Positions 1 through 12,300 of a stretch of DNA of 64,000 nucleotides are shown here, piece by piece; position 1 is the first letter of the stretch, and each line of letters starts with the position of its first letter. The DNA is from Nymphaea colorata. Its lineage: Eukaryota > Streptophyta > Magnoliopsida > Nymphaeales > Nymphaeaceae. The position numbers were made by a program, and so were the translations under genes. Below the pieces are notes generated by a model, which did no database searches, was not told the DNA's origin, and saw nothing but the letters and a program-made list of their open reading frames with translations. The DNA is taken from NCBI RefSeq assembly GCF_008831285.2, contig NC_045142.1, positions 21,331,354-21,395,353 on the forward strand. Direction: 5' to 3'.

Positions 1-722
1 TGTGCCATCAATTGCTTTTTGTATTGCATATTTGTTGTCTTATAGTTACATGAAATAAGTTAAAGTGGAAAAGTTGGTTGCAGAGAAGGAAAAAAGAGAA
101 GAGAAGAAAGAGAAAAGGTTGGTGACATAATGATGGGAAAATGATGAGATCGAAAAGTAAGTTTAAAAGAGACTGGCTAATCCAATTGTTTTTCTCTTTG
201 TATTTCTTTTCTCGCTCATTGTACATACGTGTGTGTCTTTCTATTTGTTAATATCCCTGTTTACATCAAACCATAAGGTACGCTTTTTTTCTTACATGAA
301 ATGAAGAAATCGGACATGTGTCAAGAGACTTTGCCACATGCTGGCATTATAAAGCAAATAGACCGTCTTCTTTTTCTTATTTTACCTGTTTTGCTCTGGT
401 CAACTTTTGTCTTTCTTTTTTTGATTGCTGGTCTTCTTTTTCTCTTTCCTTTTTTTTGCATTTTTAGTAAGTTAAAAAAATATTACAGTTGTCTTGGTTG
501 GACCACAATTTCCTGATCTTTAATTTGTAAAACTGTGCCTAGTATGGTAGATATTTAACATTTCCTGCTACAGTCCAATCCAAAAGTAAATGCACCAAAG
601 GCTGGATATATAACATCACCTAAAATTTCTTGCTTGAATCATCAGTTCCTGTTGATGTATAAGTGCATTTCGTCGACACACAAAAGTTTCAGAATTTCTG
701 GGTCGTTTAGTTATAAATTAGT
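1..722. other. AT-rich intergenic DNA
   Basis: There are pyrimidine-rich runs around 400-470 and two short frames (8-226 minus, 301-516 plus) made of low-complexity hydrophobic residues. I see no domain, splice pattern or repeat boundary here, and I do not call a gene. Confidence 0.5.
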
Positions 723-725
723 TTA

Positions 726-925
726 GGTTGTGTTTGTTTCATCTAGGATCTCAAATCTATGGATTTATGATCAAACCACCTACCCCTCCACTCATCTGAC
801 TTGAAATCCATAGTTGTTGACATGTAGCAAGGATTTAAAATCTATGTTACCGAAACTAAGGATCTCCCAAAACATACCTTTTTATGCAGCTTTGAATCTA
901 AGATCTGAGGCTATCAAACAGAACC
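726..925. mobile_element. Tourist-like MITE (PIF/Harbinger type)
   Basis: A 200-bp element whose ends are inverted: GGTTGTGTTTG on the left and, read from the other strand, GGTTCTGTTTG on the right (10 of 11 match). It is flanked by TTA at 723-725 and TTA at 926-928, the 3-bp duplication typical of PIF/Harbinger elements. It contains no coding sequence, so it would need a transposase from elsewhere. The family assignment rests on end sequence and duplication length. Confidence 0.6.
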
Positions 926-928
926 TTA

Positions 929-1684
929 GGCTGGAAAAGTGAAATGACGGAGTAGCAACTCTTATCGTTTAACTGCGTCTTGGAGATGACTAGTTAAATA
1001 AAAGCAGTTGGTGCAAGTGCAGTACTTGTGGAAATATCTGAAAAAATTAGTCATGATCATATATAGAGCAACCTGCAGTTAACAAGCTTTAATCTGCAAA
1101 ATTTTTTATGAAGGAATATCATCAACCTTATTAAAGGAATACAAATTCGACTCGCATCTTAATCGACAATCTGCATATAATTAATAGACCAATCTACGTA
1201 TAATTTCATCTGTTCATTTCATTTCAACGCTCCATAGTTTCAGGCAAAATACATGTATAAAAATGGTCGAATGGTGACTCTCACTATAAAGTTACCCAGC
1301 CATTTAACCAAAGCTGGCATCCATCTAGTGCAGATATTGGAGGGTTAAGAAAAAAACATGGAGAAAATATAAAAACAAATATTAGACGACGAAAATGTCT
1401 ATTTTTGTTTTCTCTTTGTTTTTTTCTTAGTCATCTGCTATGATAAATCAGATGGTCATGTTAGATGGCTGAGTGACTCAAACAACTAGATCACCATTCA
1501 ATCTTTCTATACATAAAACACCTAACCACTTATATGGTCAGATGATATATTTGTGAGTGACAATTGCTTGACCACATACTTTAACAGCAAAATGTATCTT
1601 TTATGAAAGTTTTTAGCAACATAAAAAAAAAAAAAAGAATGTATGACCATATCGGTAGCTGATTCGTTTCAATTCCTTTATCTT

Positions 1685-1739
<55 letters not shown>

Positions 1740-2983
1740 CGCAACTCTCTATGCTATTTAAAAATCTGAGAATCCTACTACTATTAATTGGATCTTATTT
1801 CGGTCACCAAACCAGACTATTAAGTCTATCGGATTCAGATACGTAACTGACAAAGAAGATCTATTGACATTCGCTTGCACTGAATTCCAATTATTCCATT
1901 ACACAATGTGGTTTGGACGAATATAATCAGTCACATCATAATATTTCCAAGCAAATTCCCAAATATTAATGCTGGTATATTCCTGAAATTCGCCGTCTGC
2001 TGGTTACAACTTGCTTTATGTACTTCTCAAAATAATATTAAAACTTTTAAAAAATAATTGTATCGTTAATATCAAGTTGACCAGAATAATCTTATTTTTT
2101 ACATTATTTAGAGATTCATATGCCCCAAGTTCCAACTTAGTTTGAGTCAATGCCGACCTCACCTGGTAATCTTTGTCTGCAATCCGTCATCCAAGTATTA
2201 TTGAAAATTATTAATTGGCACGTGATGTACCTACCCCTTAGATTTTCTTTTCTTTTCTTTTTTTTTTTAGTTTTGGTCTGACATGTTTGGTGTAAGAAAG
2301 CATGTCATCACAACGGTTGCGGCTGATGCCATGGCAACATAATATTTATGATGAATACAATGTTTGATTTATACATGTTTTGTCATCCGCAATATTATAT
2401 GCAGCACATTCGTTTGATTTTATACTTCAGTCATCTTTCGATATACATAATGAAAACCAGATTGCAATGATTACAATGTATTTTTTTCGATTTAACCTTA
2501 CAGATATGATCTTAAGAATAAATTATTAGAAATCATATATTAAATTAATAATTTTTTAAACTAATAAGTTATTGGGAAACATATAATAAATTGATCATTT
2601 AACTATCTGTATATTTATAACAAGTGAAATTGAACTGGACATCACTTGTTAAACGATAGCATGACTTTTTCTATTTGCGATCAAAATTGGAAATGATTGA
2701 TGAGATGCAAGTATGAATGGCAAGAAATAATTTATGGAAACCATTATTATATCCTATCAAGTAATCTAAGGATCCCTATTAATATGAAGCAAGAAATAAA
2801 TGGAATTCTTGGGTGAAGGCCTTCACACATTTTAATGGTTGCATAGATAAACCCTGAGGTCATAAAAATATTTGGTTTGCTTGGCCTTTTACATTCCTAA
2901 GTCCAATATTGCTAAAGTTCATCTTTCATTGTTGATTTTAAGGTGATAAATTATTTAAAATTTATATATAGGAAACAAACATT

Positions 2984-2984
<1 letters not shown>
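929..2984. other. AT-rich intergenic DNA without recognisable genes
   Basis: Apart from the CT/TA microsatellite at 1685-1736, I see no gene, RNA gene or transposon end. The frame at 1643-1846 only translates that microsatellite. Confidence 0.5.
1685..1736. repeat. Compound (TC)n(TA)n microsatellite
   Basis: About 11 TC units run directly into about 15 TA units. Confidence 0.95.

Positions 2985-3010
<26 letters not shown>
2985..3010. repeat. (AT)n microsatellite
   Basis: An uninterrupted AT dinucleotide run of about 26 bases. Confidence 0.95.
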
Positions 3011-3018
<8 letters not shown>

Positions 3019-3265
3019 TATGCTACATATAAAATAGGTTTTTAAAGATTGACATCGACCCTTGGAATCCAGCCGTATAACTGAATCAAAAATATTTTAC
3101 TTGCATAATAAGTGAGTCCTTGGGGTATTATGTAAACAACTTAAATTATTTCTTTCTTTTCCTTTATGTAGTCTAAACAAGTTTAAGAACAATTCTTTTC
3201 TTTCTATCAAACAAGCTTTTATAACAATTTGTTTCATTCTCTTTTCTTTCCTCTCAGTTTCTTCC

Positions 3266-3365
3266 NNNNNNNNNNNNNNNNNNNNNNNNNNNNNNNNNNN
3301 NNNNNNNNNNNNNNNNNNNNNNNNNNNNNNNNNNNNNNNNNNNNNNNNNNNNNNNNNNNNNNNNN
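3266..3365. other. Assembly gap, 100 N
   Basis: Exactly 100 N, the usual placeholder for a gap of unknown size. It cuts the 3' end of the condensin D3 remnant, so the stop of that gene cannot be seen. The reading frame that seems to run through the gap is an artefact. Confidence 0.99.
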
Positions 3366-4596
3366 AACCATCGAGGATCTTTAATGTGGCGAGGGTGGAT
3401 GAGCCTTCACTGTCTGAATCAAAAGTCTGTCTTCTCCTCAAGGACTCCAACCCACTAGAGTTTCTTCTAGAGACTGCCTTGACCTTCGGTATGCTCATCG
3501 AATCCAGGCGTGGGTGGACACCCCATTGCTGACATCCTTAAGTGGTATTAGCAGATTGGCAGCTATATCAGCCACTGCAGATACCACCCTGCTAGCATCA
3601 CCACTTCTCAAATGTCCACCAGCACTCCCAGATACAGCTGCAGCTGCAGCAGGTTGGCGAGTGAGTGATCTTGGACCACTGCACATTACCCCTGAAACTG
3701 CCGACTTAGTCGTGGCTTCTTCATCCTTTTGAAATCGCATTCTGGACCAAGTTCTTCTTTGCTACCTGACTGATTACCCGACCTAGATACAAATGTTCCA
3801 TTGCTGTTCCCTGGTTCTTCGTCCATCTCAGTTGTATCAGCTGCTGCTCCTGAACCTTGATGGGTTGAATCCTCATTTCTTTGCATGCTAGTACTTGTAG
3901 AGCATCCTGTCAAGGAAATGATTTAGCAAGCTGCAGACGATATTGAAGTATTTTAGCACCTTCAGGCACACATTCATAGATTTTAGGTGCTCGATTAAAA
4001 CTGAAAGAACTAACAGACACCAGATTGGAAGTGAATAACCAATTTTTTTGGAAGTGCTCAACTAAGTGCAACTAATGTTCAACTGATCAATGTGATCATC
4101 CACATTACGTTCAGTTGATTGGTTGGTTTCGTCTTGCATGACTGATTTTGCTCCTTAAGCCTAATCGCAGATCCCATCTGCAAATAATAGTCAGATGATC
4201 AATATATTTGCAGTCAACATTGTAGTATACGACCTTTCTGTCCAGTACCTTTAGAACGGACTGTGCCCCAGGTTTCAGCAACGACAGCCAAGATCTCAGC
4301 ACAAAGCTTCGCAGAAGTGGCTAAAAGTTGCTCCGGTGCCATTTGTTTAAGTAATAATGTATAGATATGCACCCTTTGCAATTGTGTTTTTGTCATCGCT
4401 GCCTCTGTAAGAAGGAAAAACGTTCATTAACAACCCAAATAACTGCAGCAAACGAACTGAGAAAGAGAAACCGTTTCAACGAACTGAGAAAGACGTTGTC
4501 CCTGGTGCAATTCACTGTGGGCAGCATGGGCCTTGCAACCATTCAGCAAGAAAATGACTTCAACGAAGCTGTTGTAAGTCAAAAGTGGTGCCTTAG
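3366..4596 (-). pseudogene. CAPD3: Decayed 3' end of a condensin-2 subunit D3 gene
   Basis: CAP-D3 is the HEAT-repeat subunit of condensin II, which compacts chromosomes in the nucleus. Exon remnants in gene order are: about 4596-4472, with KAPLLTYNSFVEVIFLLN after a TTTGCAG acceptor; 4404-4249, with APEQLLATSAKLCAEIL and later QSVLK, ending in a good AAG/GTACTG donor; 3906 to about 3724, beginning DALQVLACKEMRI; and a tail with MSIPKVK and GLESLRRRQTFDSDSE, like the plant CAP-D3 C-terminus as I remember it. The frame breaks between AEILAVVAE and QSVLK, apparently by a short deletion between GCTGA repeats. A stop follows NLVQNAI, where a family segment seems to be missing, and another one-base shift lies just before MSIPK. 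Introns remain, so this is not a processed copy. It may be a broken duplicate or, less likely, a poorly assembled gene. Confidence 0.72.
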
Positions 4597-5189
4597 CTGC
4601 AAACATGCACAATCCCAAATTCAGAATATATTAGCTTCCGCGATCATGAAAAGCTTCTGCAGATTTATGTAATGATTGGAAGGAGCCAATGTAATGATGA
4701 TCAGGAGAACCCACTCAACCTTGATTTTACAGTAGAAAACAAGATCAAACTCCATGCAATAGAGGAAAGTATAGCTTTTTTGAAACATGAAGAACAATTT
4801 TTTTTCTTTGATGAAGAATATGATTGAAAACAAATGTTTCTCAAAGCAATTTTTTTGTCCTTTTTCAATAAAAACAACAATCGTAATCGAAATTCTCCAC
4901 AACAATAAAAAACTATAAGATTTAAGCTAAATATGCTATGCATGATGTGTGAAACCATAAAGCATGATCACCAATAGTGGATGTTGGAGTCTTCAAAGAA
5001 GTCTCAAAGGGAGGGAATGGTCCCCGTATTATGGGATAGGGGAGATGAAAAAGATATAAATCATCACAATGTATTGCATTTGAAAATGAGTGGATATGTT
5101 TGAGAGGCTTCATCCATTATGTGAACGGACTACCAGTTTGGTAATGAAATGACGACATCCTTCAAGAACAAAAGGGGTTGGGAGATCGC
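4597..5189. other. Non-coding stretch upstream of the condensin remnant
   Basis: Further CAP-D3 exons would be expected here or beyond. Only a doubtful trace is visible near 4620-4660. The remaining open frames are A/T-rich and featureless. Confidence 0.4.
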
Positions 5190-6260
5190 CTAAGAAGCCG
5201 GAAAACATAACAAGAGATGTCAAGTTTTTTACTTTTAAATAGCTTATAAATCATCAATTTAAATCATAGGTTTTAGTGCTCGTGTTGTGCAAATGATATG
5301 CCCTTCATTTACCCTCAATACCATACAAGCATCAGGATTCATTTGGCATTAATGTTGTTGAATCTCTAGAAGGGATGTCTTTAAAGTTCCAAAATATGAA
5401 CATAAAGGAATCATCCTCGACATCTTAGAAATCAAAAATATGAGCAGATATTGACCTAATAATTGCACATCCACAAAAGATTGTCACATTTAATTCCTAT
5501 GAGTTCAGCATTCATGCTATTCATCTCTTGGCAGACACCTTTTTTTTCTTTTTTTCTTTTTATTTTTTTGTAGCGGCTTTTTGCCTTTTTTTCTTGCTTT
5601 TGATTTTTTTTTTTTTAGGCCGACCTTCACCTCTGAGGAATACCTCACCCACCACCCCAGAGGCTACTACAGAGCTCCACCACTTTGGTGGTTATGTGTA
5701 GCTTTGTCACGTATCCAACCCATTTCACCTTGCGGGTTTTCAATATGCCAAAAGTTCATAAGTCATCATCTTCGCAGAATAGACATAAATCACCTTTATG
5801 CCTACCCGGTACTCTCGATTACTGGCCCAGAGGAACGACTACACAAGCCTGAGCCCATCTCTCAACTCTTATTTTGCTACCTGCCAAGATTTTAAATGGC
5901 ATTATGGCCTCTCTCTTAGGATATTTTCCTGCTAAATCCTTGTAGACTCTTGATCGGTAGAGTCAATAACCTTTCCTAGTTTTGACTTTCTCAGCTTCAT
6001 AGAATTTTTCCTTACCGTTCATATCTAGGATTTTTCTAGACTTGCTCTTCTAGTGATTGACAACAAAAGTTTGAAACATTTTCCTTCTACTCAGAGAGGA
6101 AATATGAATAAAATTAAGGCATATCATTTGTGTGAGAAGACACTTTTAAAATTCTTTTAATCAAAATTAAAAATTTCCTCTTTCAAAAAAAGAACTTGAC
6201 ATCAAATGGTATGTTACCGAAAGTAGGAACTCTCCTCTATCTAAAGAGAGGAGTATTTAT
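5190..6260. repeat. Dispersed repeat, copy 1 (diverged)
   Basis: This stretch matches 51220-52300 in the same order: a motif with AAGATGTCAAGTTTT, then GGCAGACAC followed by a T-rich run, then the block AGGCCG(A/G)CCTTCACCT, then GTGTAGCTTTGTCACGT, ATCACCTTTATGC and AGCCCATCTCTCAAC. The copies differ by many substitutions and indels. No protein domain is evident in either copy. It could be an old LTR or a non-autonomous element; its true ends are not visible. Confidence 0.6.
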
Positions 6261-6264
6261 CAAA

Positions 6265-6566
6265 CTAGATGGGCCTGTTAGGTAGAGCAATGAACTTCAT
6301 CAGCTCTCTAGTCAAAGTATGGTCTTCTAGACAAAAGGTTGGTTGATGGGTAATGAGTTCCATAAATGTCATGTCATCAACTGGCTTCAAAAGGTGTGCA
6401 GTCAGCAAAATCAGCATGGTATTAGTCTCCATGCAAGGGCAGCAGCAACAATTCCTCAAGGCTTCAGTAATTTCACTAAATAGTTGGTGAACACCGTATT
6501 TATGAACCAACAAAAAGGTTACTCACAATCAGCAAATCAAAGCCCAAACCGGAGGTCTGATACCAT
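6265..6566 (-). other. Possible remnant of an LTR element (unrecognised frame plus PBS-like site)
   Basis: An 82-codon minus frame (6513-6265) has a protein-like but unrecognised sequence (for example CLEDHTLTRELMKFIAL). Just upstream on the minus strand, near 6557-6566, lies TGGTATCAGA, which resembles the initiator-Met tRNA primer site used by the other elements in this window. No matching LTR pair was found, so this is a weak call. Confidence 0.2.
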
Positions 6567-6841
6567 GAAAATGTGACTGACAACAGTCACATATATACAG
6601 TGAAACTCCATGAAAAGCACCAAGGCCATGTGACCAAAAAAATAGAGAATGAAAAATATTATTGAGTCCTACCAAAAGCTGTAGAAAACGATTTCCTAAC
6701 AATGGCAAAAACAACAACAGTACATACACAACGAAGAACAAAGGAATAAAAAAGAAAAAATAGAAGATGGAAGAGAACTAGTAGTTGGACTAGGTCTGAT
6801 TGCTCCAAAAGGAGTCGTTGGGGCTAGCCAACTGAGCTGGA

Positions 6842-6975
6842 CTAGGTTTTGGATGATGCAGTTGAAGCCTCCTGTTTCAGTGGGGATTTCGAGTTAATGG
6901 CAGAAGAGCAAACAATATCTGCTTCAACACTAGAAGTTGGCTTCTTCTGCTGCACAACATCTGAATGTGAAGAAC
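6842..6975 (-). CDS. Possible terminal exon, unrecognised
   Basis: The minus strand reads DVVQQKKPTSSVEADI and continues to SSKT and a stop, preceded by several possible AG acceptors in a T-rich tract. It is a low-complexity, Ser/Thr/Lys-rich tail with no recognisable domain, and no partner exon was found. The exact 5' border is a guess. Confidence 0.18.
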
Positions 6976-7173
6976 CAAAATAAAATTCTAAAGAAATTAA
7001 ACAAGGAAAATGAAAAAAAAAAATCAAGACAAACATGTGCAAACACAATCATGCACTTACATTCGGTAATGTATTTTTTGAATATGTTTGACGACAAACT
7101 TTATGCACTGTCTGAGGAATTTGAGATATCTCAAGAAAAGAAAAAAGTTTGCAGCACAAGGATACCTTCCAGG

Positions 7174-7761
7174 CTAGGTCACATAGGTATGGGTACGGGT
7201 ACCGGTGCGGGTACGGGTACGGAGCATTTTCAAAAAATTTGAGTGCGGGGGTACCGCCGTACACAGACACAGACATATATGTCAAAAAATTTCAAAATGA
7301 ATAATATATTCATAAATCATGATCCAAAACACAATATGAAAGTAATTGACATACAAATATATAAGCTTTCTTAATTCTCCGTCGCATCATCAAGATTCGA
7401 AGGAGCTACATGTCACACTTTTAAGATATATTGACATCGCATGGTTATGGATCACACTGTTATCAAATATTCAAGTTTTAGAGAAGGGATGGATTTTCAA
7501 AACATTGTATGGAAGATTTTAAATGAAAAGTTGTGAGGAACTATGTGCAAGAAAGGTTTAGAGTGAAAAAGGAAACATGAAAAGATGGGGATTTTTAATT
7601 TTCAACTAAAAAACTGGACAACTTTGGACTCGGTCAAAGTTGACAGAGTCCAAAAATGGACAAAAATGATCTTGGGTACATTGACCGTACCCGATGCTAC
7701 GTTGACCGTACCTGATGCTGCGTTGACCGCACCAGGGCCGTACCCGTACCATGTGACATAG
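7174..7761. mobile_element. hAT-like non-autonomous DNA transposon
   Basis: A 588-bp element flanked by an exact 8-bp duplication, CTTCCAGG at 7166-7173 and 7762-7769. Its ends are inverted: CTAGGTCACATAGGTA at the left and CTATGTCACATGGTA read inward from the right. The subterminal DNA repeats the motif GGGTACGGGTAC in both orientations. An 8-bp duplication is the hallmark of hAT elements. There is no transposase, and the open frames inside merely translate the repeats. Confidence 0.75.
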
Positions 7762-7769
7762 CTTCCAGG

Positions 7770-8118
7770 AAGAAGCTACCAGATGGAACCAACGTAAATT
7801 GGTACCAGGGTTGCTCAAATCATTTCACTAGACTAAATAATTGAGAAGTTCCAAGACCGACTGCTTTAGAGTACTACCCACTAGTTGTTACCTCATCTTC
7901 TAGAGCTGGCAACTTTTGCATCAAACCCAAATGCAGACCTCAACTGCAACTTTTTAAATATGGAACAACAAAGCTAAGGAGCATGTTGAATAACATTTAT
8001 GTTAGGTAGTTTTTTGAATATTTAATAGTTGTAGGAACAACTCTTTATTAATAGTTGTTTTATTCTTGGACTTTCTATGTAATTTGTTAGTGTTACCCTA
8101 ATTCTCCTTTAATATGAA
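7770..8118. other. Flank of element 1, possibly an older LTR
   Basis: The DNA on both sides of element 1 (about 7985-8118 and 13235-13330) would join into an LTR-like sequence starting TGTTGAATAAC, with a T-rich middle and a CT-rich end. No partner copy, primer site or flanking duplication confirms it. Confidence 0.3.
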
Positions 8119-8123
8119 ATTAG

Positions 8124-8445
8124 TGATAAGATGTTGATCTGATCCAGATCCAACACGTCTAACCATGTCTGAGCGCATTTATTTAGGGAGGGTTATGATT
8201 GTAATTTTTGTAATTGTTTTATTCTAGACTCTAGGTTATTGTGTTGCTTCACTCTAGGCTCCAGATTATTGTGATTGTTTCATTCTAGATTCTTGTAAGT
8301 TGTGTAGAAGGATCACTATATAAATGGGTTATGTGAGAATGTGAATACTCACCTCCCTTCCTCATTTCTCTTTTCCTACTCTCTCTCTTATCTTTCCTTT
8401 GCTCAATCTGGACGTGGGTTATACTTCGACACCCTAAATCTAACA
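8124..8445 (+). repeat. 5' LTR of element 1
   Basis: 322 bp, starting TGATAAGATG and ending TCTAACA. A TATAAA-like TATATAAATGG at about 8311 is a plausible promoter box. It is followed at once by the primer site. Confidence 0.92.
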
Positions 8446-8458
8446 TGGTATCAGGGTA
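8446..8458 (+). promoter_or_regulatory. Primer binding site of element 1
   Basis: TGGTATCAGGGTA directly abuts the 5' LTR and matches the 3' end of initiator-Met tRNA in its first nine bases (the usual form is TGGTATCAGAGCC). Confidence 0.8.
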
Positions 8459-8641
8459 CGGTCTGGCTGTTTCTACCAAGGAGAATGTTTGAACAGACTT
8501 GAAATTCCTGGTTGGTTTTCTCTTATACTCCTTCTAACATTCTGCTCCTAATCCTTCATCTATCTTGACAACTCTCTTATATTTTTCTTCATATATATCT
8601 ACGTTGATAGATATATAACGGATATTCTCTCACAATCCAAT

Positions 8642-9365
8642 ATGTCCTCCAACTTCTTGCCACACCTTATTTCTGAAAGACTGAACCACTGTAACTATCT
8701 TACCTAGAAAAGGTAGATCACTCCTTTCATAAGGAGTCAGGATCTGTACCGATATCTTGATGGCTCCATTCTAATCCCACCACAGTTCATTCAACAAGAG
8801 GTTAAGAATGAGAGAGGAGAGACAATTGCCACTCAGGAAATTCGTAACCCTCAATTTATAACATGGATGAAACAAGATCAAAGCCTTGTTGCGTATATCA
8901 GATCAATGCTCTCTCAAGAAGTGTTGATTTCTCTTTCTGATGACTGTACAATAGAACAGTTATGGATCAGTCTTGCTGAAACCTATTCTCAGATTTCAGA
9001 GGCATGTATTCTATATTTGAAGAAAGAATTTCAAAATCTTAGCAAAGGATCAATGTCGATTATGGAATATTTGGGACGTCTTAAAGGGATAGCTGATCAG
9101 TTGGGAGTTGTTGGATATGTTGTTTTCGACAAAGAAAAAGTCCAGTAGACTCTTAGTGGCCTTGGACCAGATTTTATGCCTTCACTACTGCTCTTGAAGT
9201 TTTGCCTATCTTGCCCACCTTCAATGAACTTCAGGGCAAACTGCTTCAACATGAAATGAACATGAAACAACTGATGAGAGGAACAAACCAAGGTAATGCC
9301 AGAATGTTTTAGTTATGGAAGCTGCTGCAGGTCATAGAAAAGGAAATGAGGCTCATCAATGACGC
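8642..9365 (+). pseudogene. gag of element 1, broken
   Basis: The frame starts ATGTCCTCC and reads LPHLISERLNHCNYLT, the copia gag start also seen in elements A and C. It has two stops soon after (LT*KR*ITP, from TGG and CAG codons), another stop after KEKVQ at about 9146, a one-base frameshift around 9174 and a further shift near 9310, beyond which it joins the pol frame. Structural particle protein would not be made. Confidence 0.85.
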
Positions 9366-12300
9366 ATGAATCGTGGGCATGATGAACAAACTGGCAAAGG
9401 TATTCTGCCAACACCAAGTGTTACAAGAAGATTTCAAACTAATACCACAAAAAAGGTGTCGACGTATTTCCAATGTAACAAGAAGGGTCACATCAAAGCA
9501 AATTGCTGGTTCAATCCACAAAACAGAAGCAATAAACCTAAAGTCGATGCACAACAAATACTTATGACTGCCCTCTCCAAGATGACAGTGAAACAAAATG
9601 ATCAAGGCGAATGGTATTTGGATTCAGGTGCTGCTACTCATGTAACTAGAAATACTGGTAAGTTACATGACCTTCTTCCTTATTCTGGTAAAAGTAATAT
9701 AGTTACAGGTGACAGAGGTTTTCATCCTATCACACATATTGGAAATGCACAAACTTCTCTTCCAACATCACCATTTCCACTATCTTTGTCAAATGTTGCC
9801 CTTACTCTAAATATAAAAAAGAATATTATTTTTATTTCCAAACTTGTAGATGATACAAACTCATCTGTTGAATTTACTTCTTCTTCTGTGTATGTCAAGG
9901 ATCTTCTAACGAAGAAAACATTCACTGAAGGGGAACGCCAAGGAAATATGTATGTTTTCAAGGAAAATCCTTATTTCTTCCAGTCCTCTTCAAGTCCAGC
10001 TCAAGCGACCTGCTTTCCTTCCAAACCTTCACAAATTCCAAGTTCTAGCTATCTCCAATCAGACGTCAGTAAGTCAAATTTATGGCATGGTCGTATGGGA
10101 CATTGTAGTCGTGGTTTTTTGGAAAAACATGCATCAGATAATCTCATTCCAAAATCCAATCTATCTTTTGATTCTTATGACAAAAAATGTTCTAGTTGTG
10201 AACTATGTAAGAGTCACATACTTCCTTTTCATAATATCAATAAAAGAGCTTCTAAACCTTTTGAGATTGTCTATTCTGATGTATGGGGGCCAGCTCCCAT
10301 TGATTCTTTGTCTGACTCTCGCTATTATGTTTTGTTCATAGGTTCTTATGCTCGATATACTTGGATTCACTTCATGAAACAAAAATCAGAAGTGTTTAGT
10401 ATCTTTCAAGAATTTCATGCCATGATCCAAACACAGTTCTCGTCTAAAGTTGTGCATTTTAATTGTGATGGTGGGGGAGAATATTCTTCACATGACTTTA
10501 TTAACGTTTTACGAGAAAATGAGATAACTCGACAGATTTCATGCCCATACACCCCACAACAAAATGGTGTAGCTGAACGAAAACATCGTCACATCGTGGA
10601 AAGTGGTATGAGTATGATGCATGATAGTAATACTCCTATTACTTTATGGACGGAGGCTTTTCACACTGCTGTGCATATAATAAATCGTCTACCTATGACA
10701 GTTTTGGATTCAAAATCTCCTTACCTCACTCTTTTTGGTCGAAATCCAAACTACAACGATTTAAGGGTTTTTGGATGTGTGTGCTATGCTCACGTTGACT
10801 CGTCATTGAGAAATAAATTTCAGAGCAAAGGAATGCAATGCAGGTTCGTTGGCTATGCAGATGAATACAAAGGTTTCAGATGTTATGACCCTACAACCAG
10901 ACGCATCAAAGTATCGAGAAATGTTGTGTTTGATGAACATAACTTTAACATTTCTACTAAGAATTCTCAACCCATGGAATCATATGATCCTTGGGTAAGT
11001 GCTGAGTTATTTGCAGGAGGCAGTCTAAAATCACATCCACATGATGAGATAGGATCTTCACATACCATACAAACAGAAGGAAAGAAAGAACTTGTTCCAG
11101 CTATGAAAGAAGGAGAAAACAATGCTTCATGTCGATTTTCAGGACAGGTTTATACTCGTCAGAAAAGAAGGATAGATGACAATCCGACCTCTTCCCACGT
11201 TGAAGTCTATGATAAGCCTGTTAGAAGATCTGTGCGAGTGCGACACCCCATTCATAGATGGGTAAGTTATGATAATTTCTCCTTAGATTTTCAACTCTTT
11301 ATGTCTCAAGTTATAAAACGAGATGAACCTACTTCTTTTGAGAAAGCATCCAAGTCGTTGCATTGGATCAAGGCAATGAATGAAGAAATAGATGCATTAC
11401 ATGAATGTGAGACATGGAAAGTTGTTCTTAGACCCAAAGAAAAGAATGTAGTAGGTTCGAAATGGATTTATAAAATTAAATATAAACCTGATGGCAGTAT
11501 AGAAAGATATAAGGCAAGATTGGTGGCACGAGGCTTCACACAACAATATGGAGAAGATTATGATGAAACATTCAGCCTTGTGATCAAAATGGGAACAATC
11601 CGTGTGATTATATCATTGACAGTTGAATATGGATGGAGACTACATCAAATGGACGTGAAGAATGCTTTTCTTCATGGTGATTTGAGAGAGGAAGTATATA
11701 TGGAACAACCTCCAGGATATACGGAAGGAGATTCTCATGCATGGGTTTGTAAACTAAGAAAATCTATTTATGGACTCAAACAGGCCTCACGCTCGTGGTT
11801 TGACAGTTTCTCCAGCAAGATTCAAGGAAGTGATTTTCAGAGATGTCCTCTAGATCACTCTCTTTTCATCTATCAAAAGGAAAAAATATTTACTTTACTT
11901 CTTATATATGTTGATGATATTGTTATCACAGACAATTCAGAAAAACACATAGAAGAAGTTAAAGTTTTGATGATGCAAAACTTCAAAATGAAAGAGCTTG
12001 GTGATTTACGATTCTTTCTTGGAGTGGAGATTGATAGGCACAGTGATCGCCTCACATTGACACAACAGAAATACACATTGGATCTGCTGAAAAACACAGG
12101 TATGTCTGATTGTAAGCCTGTTGAAACTCCTAGTATTCTAAATCAAAGACTAAGTGCTCAGGATGGAGAGTTATGTGAAGATCCTACACAATATCGAAGT
12201 GTTGTTGGGGCACTTCAATATCTTACATTCACTAGACCAGATATTATATATGTTGTAAATCAAGTATCTCAATTTATGCATGCACCTAGAGATACTCACA

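Noticed and set aside
1643-1846. 67-codon plus frame
   Set aside because: It mostly translates the CT/TA microsatellite (LSLSLSL, YIYIYIY).
3097-3498. Single frame running through the N gap
   Set aside because: The gap length is arbitrary, so continuity across it means nothing; only the part above 3365 matches CAP-D3.
6937-7285. Frames rich in GT or YPY repeats
   Set aside because: They translate the GGGTAC repeats at the end of the hAT-like element.
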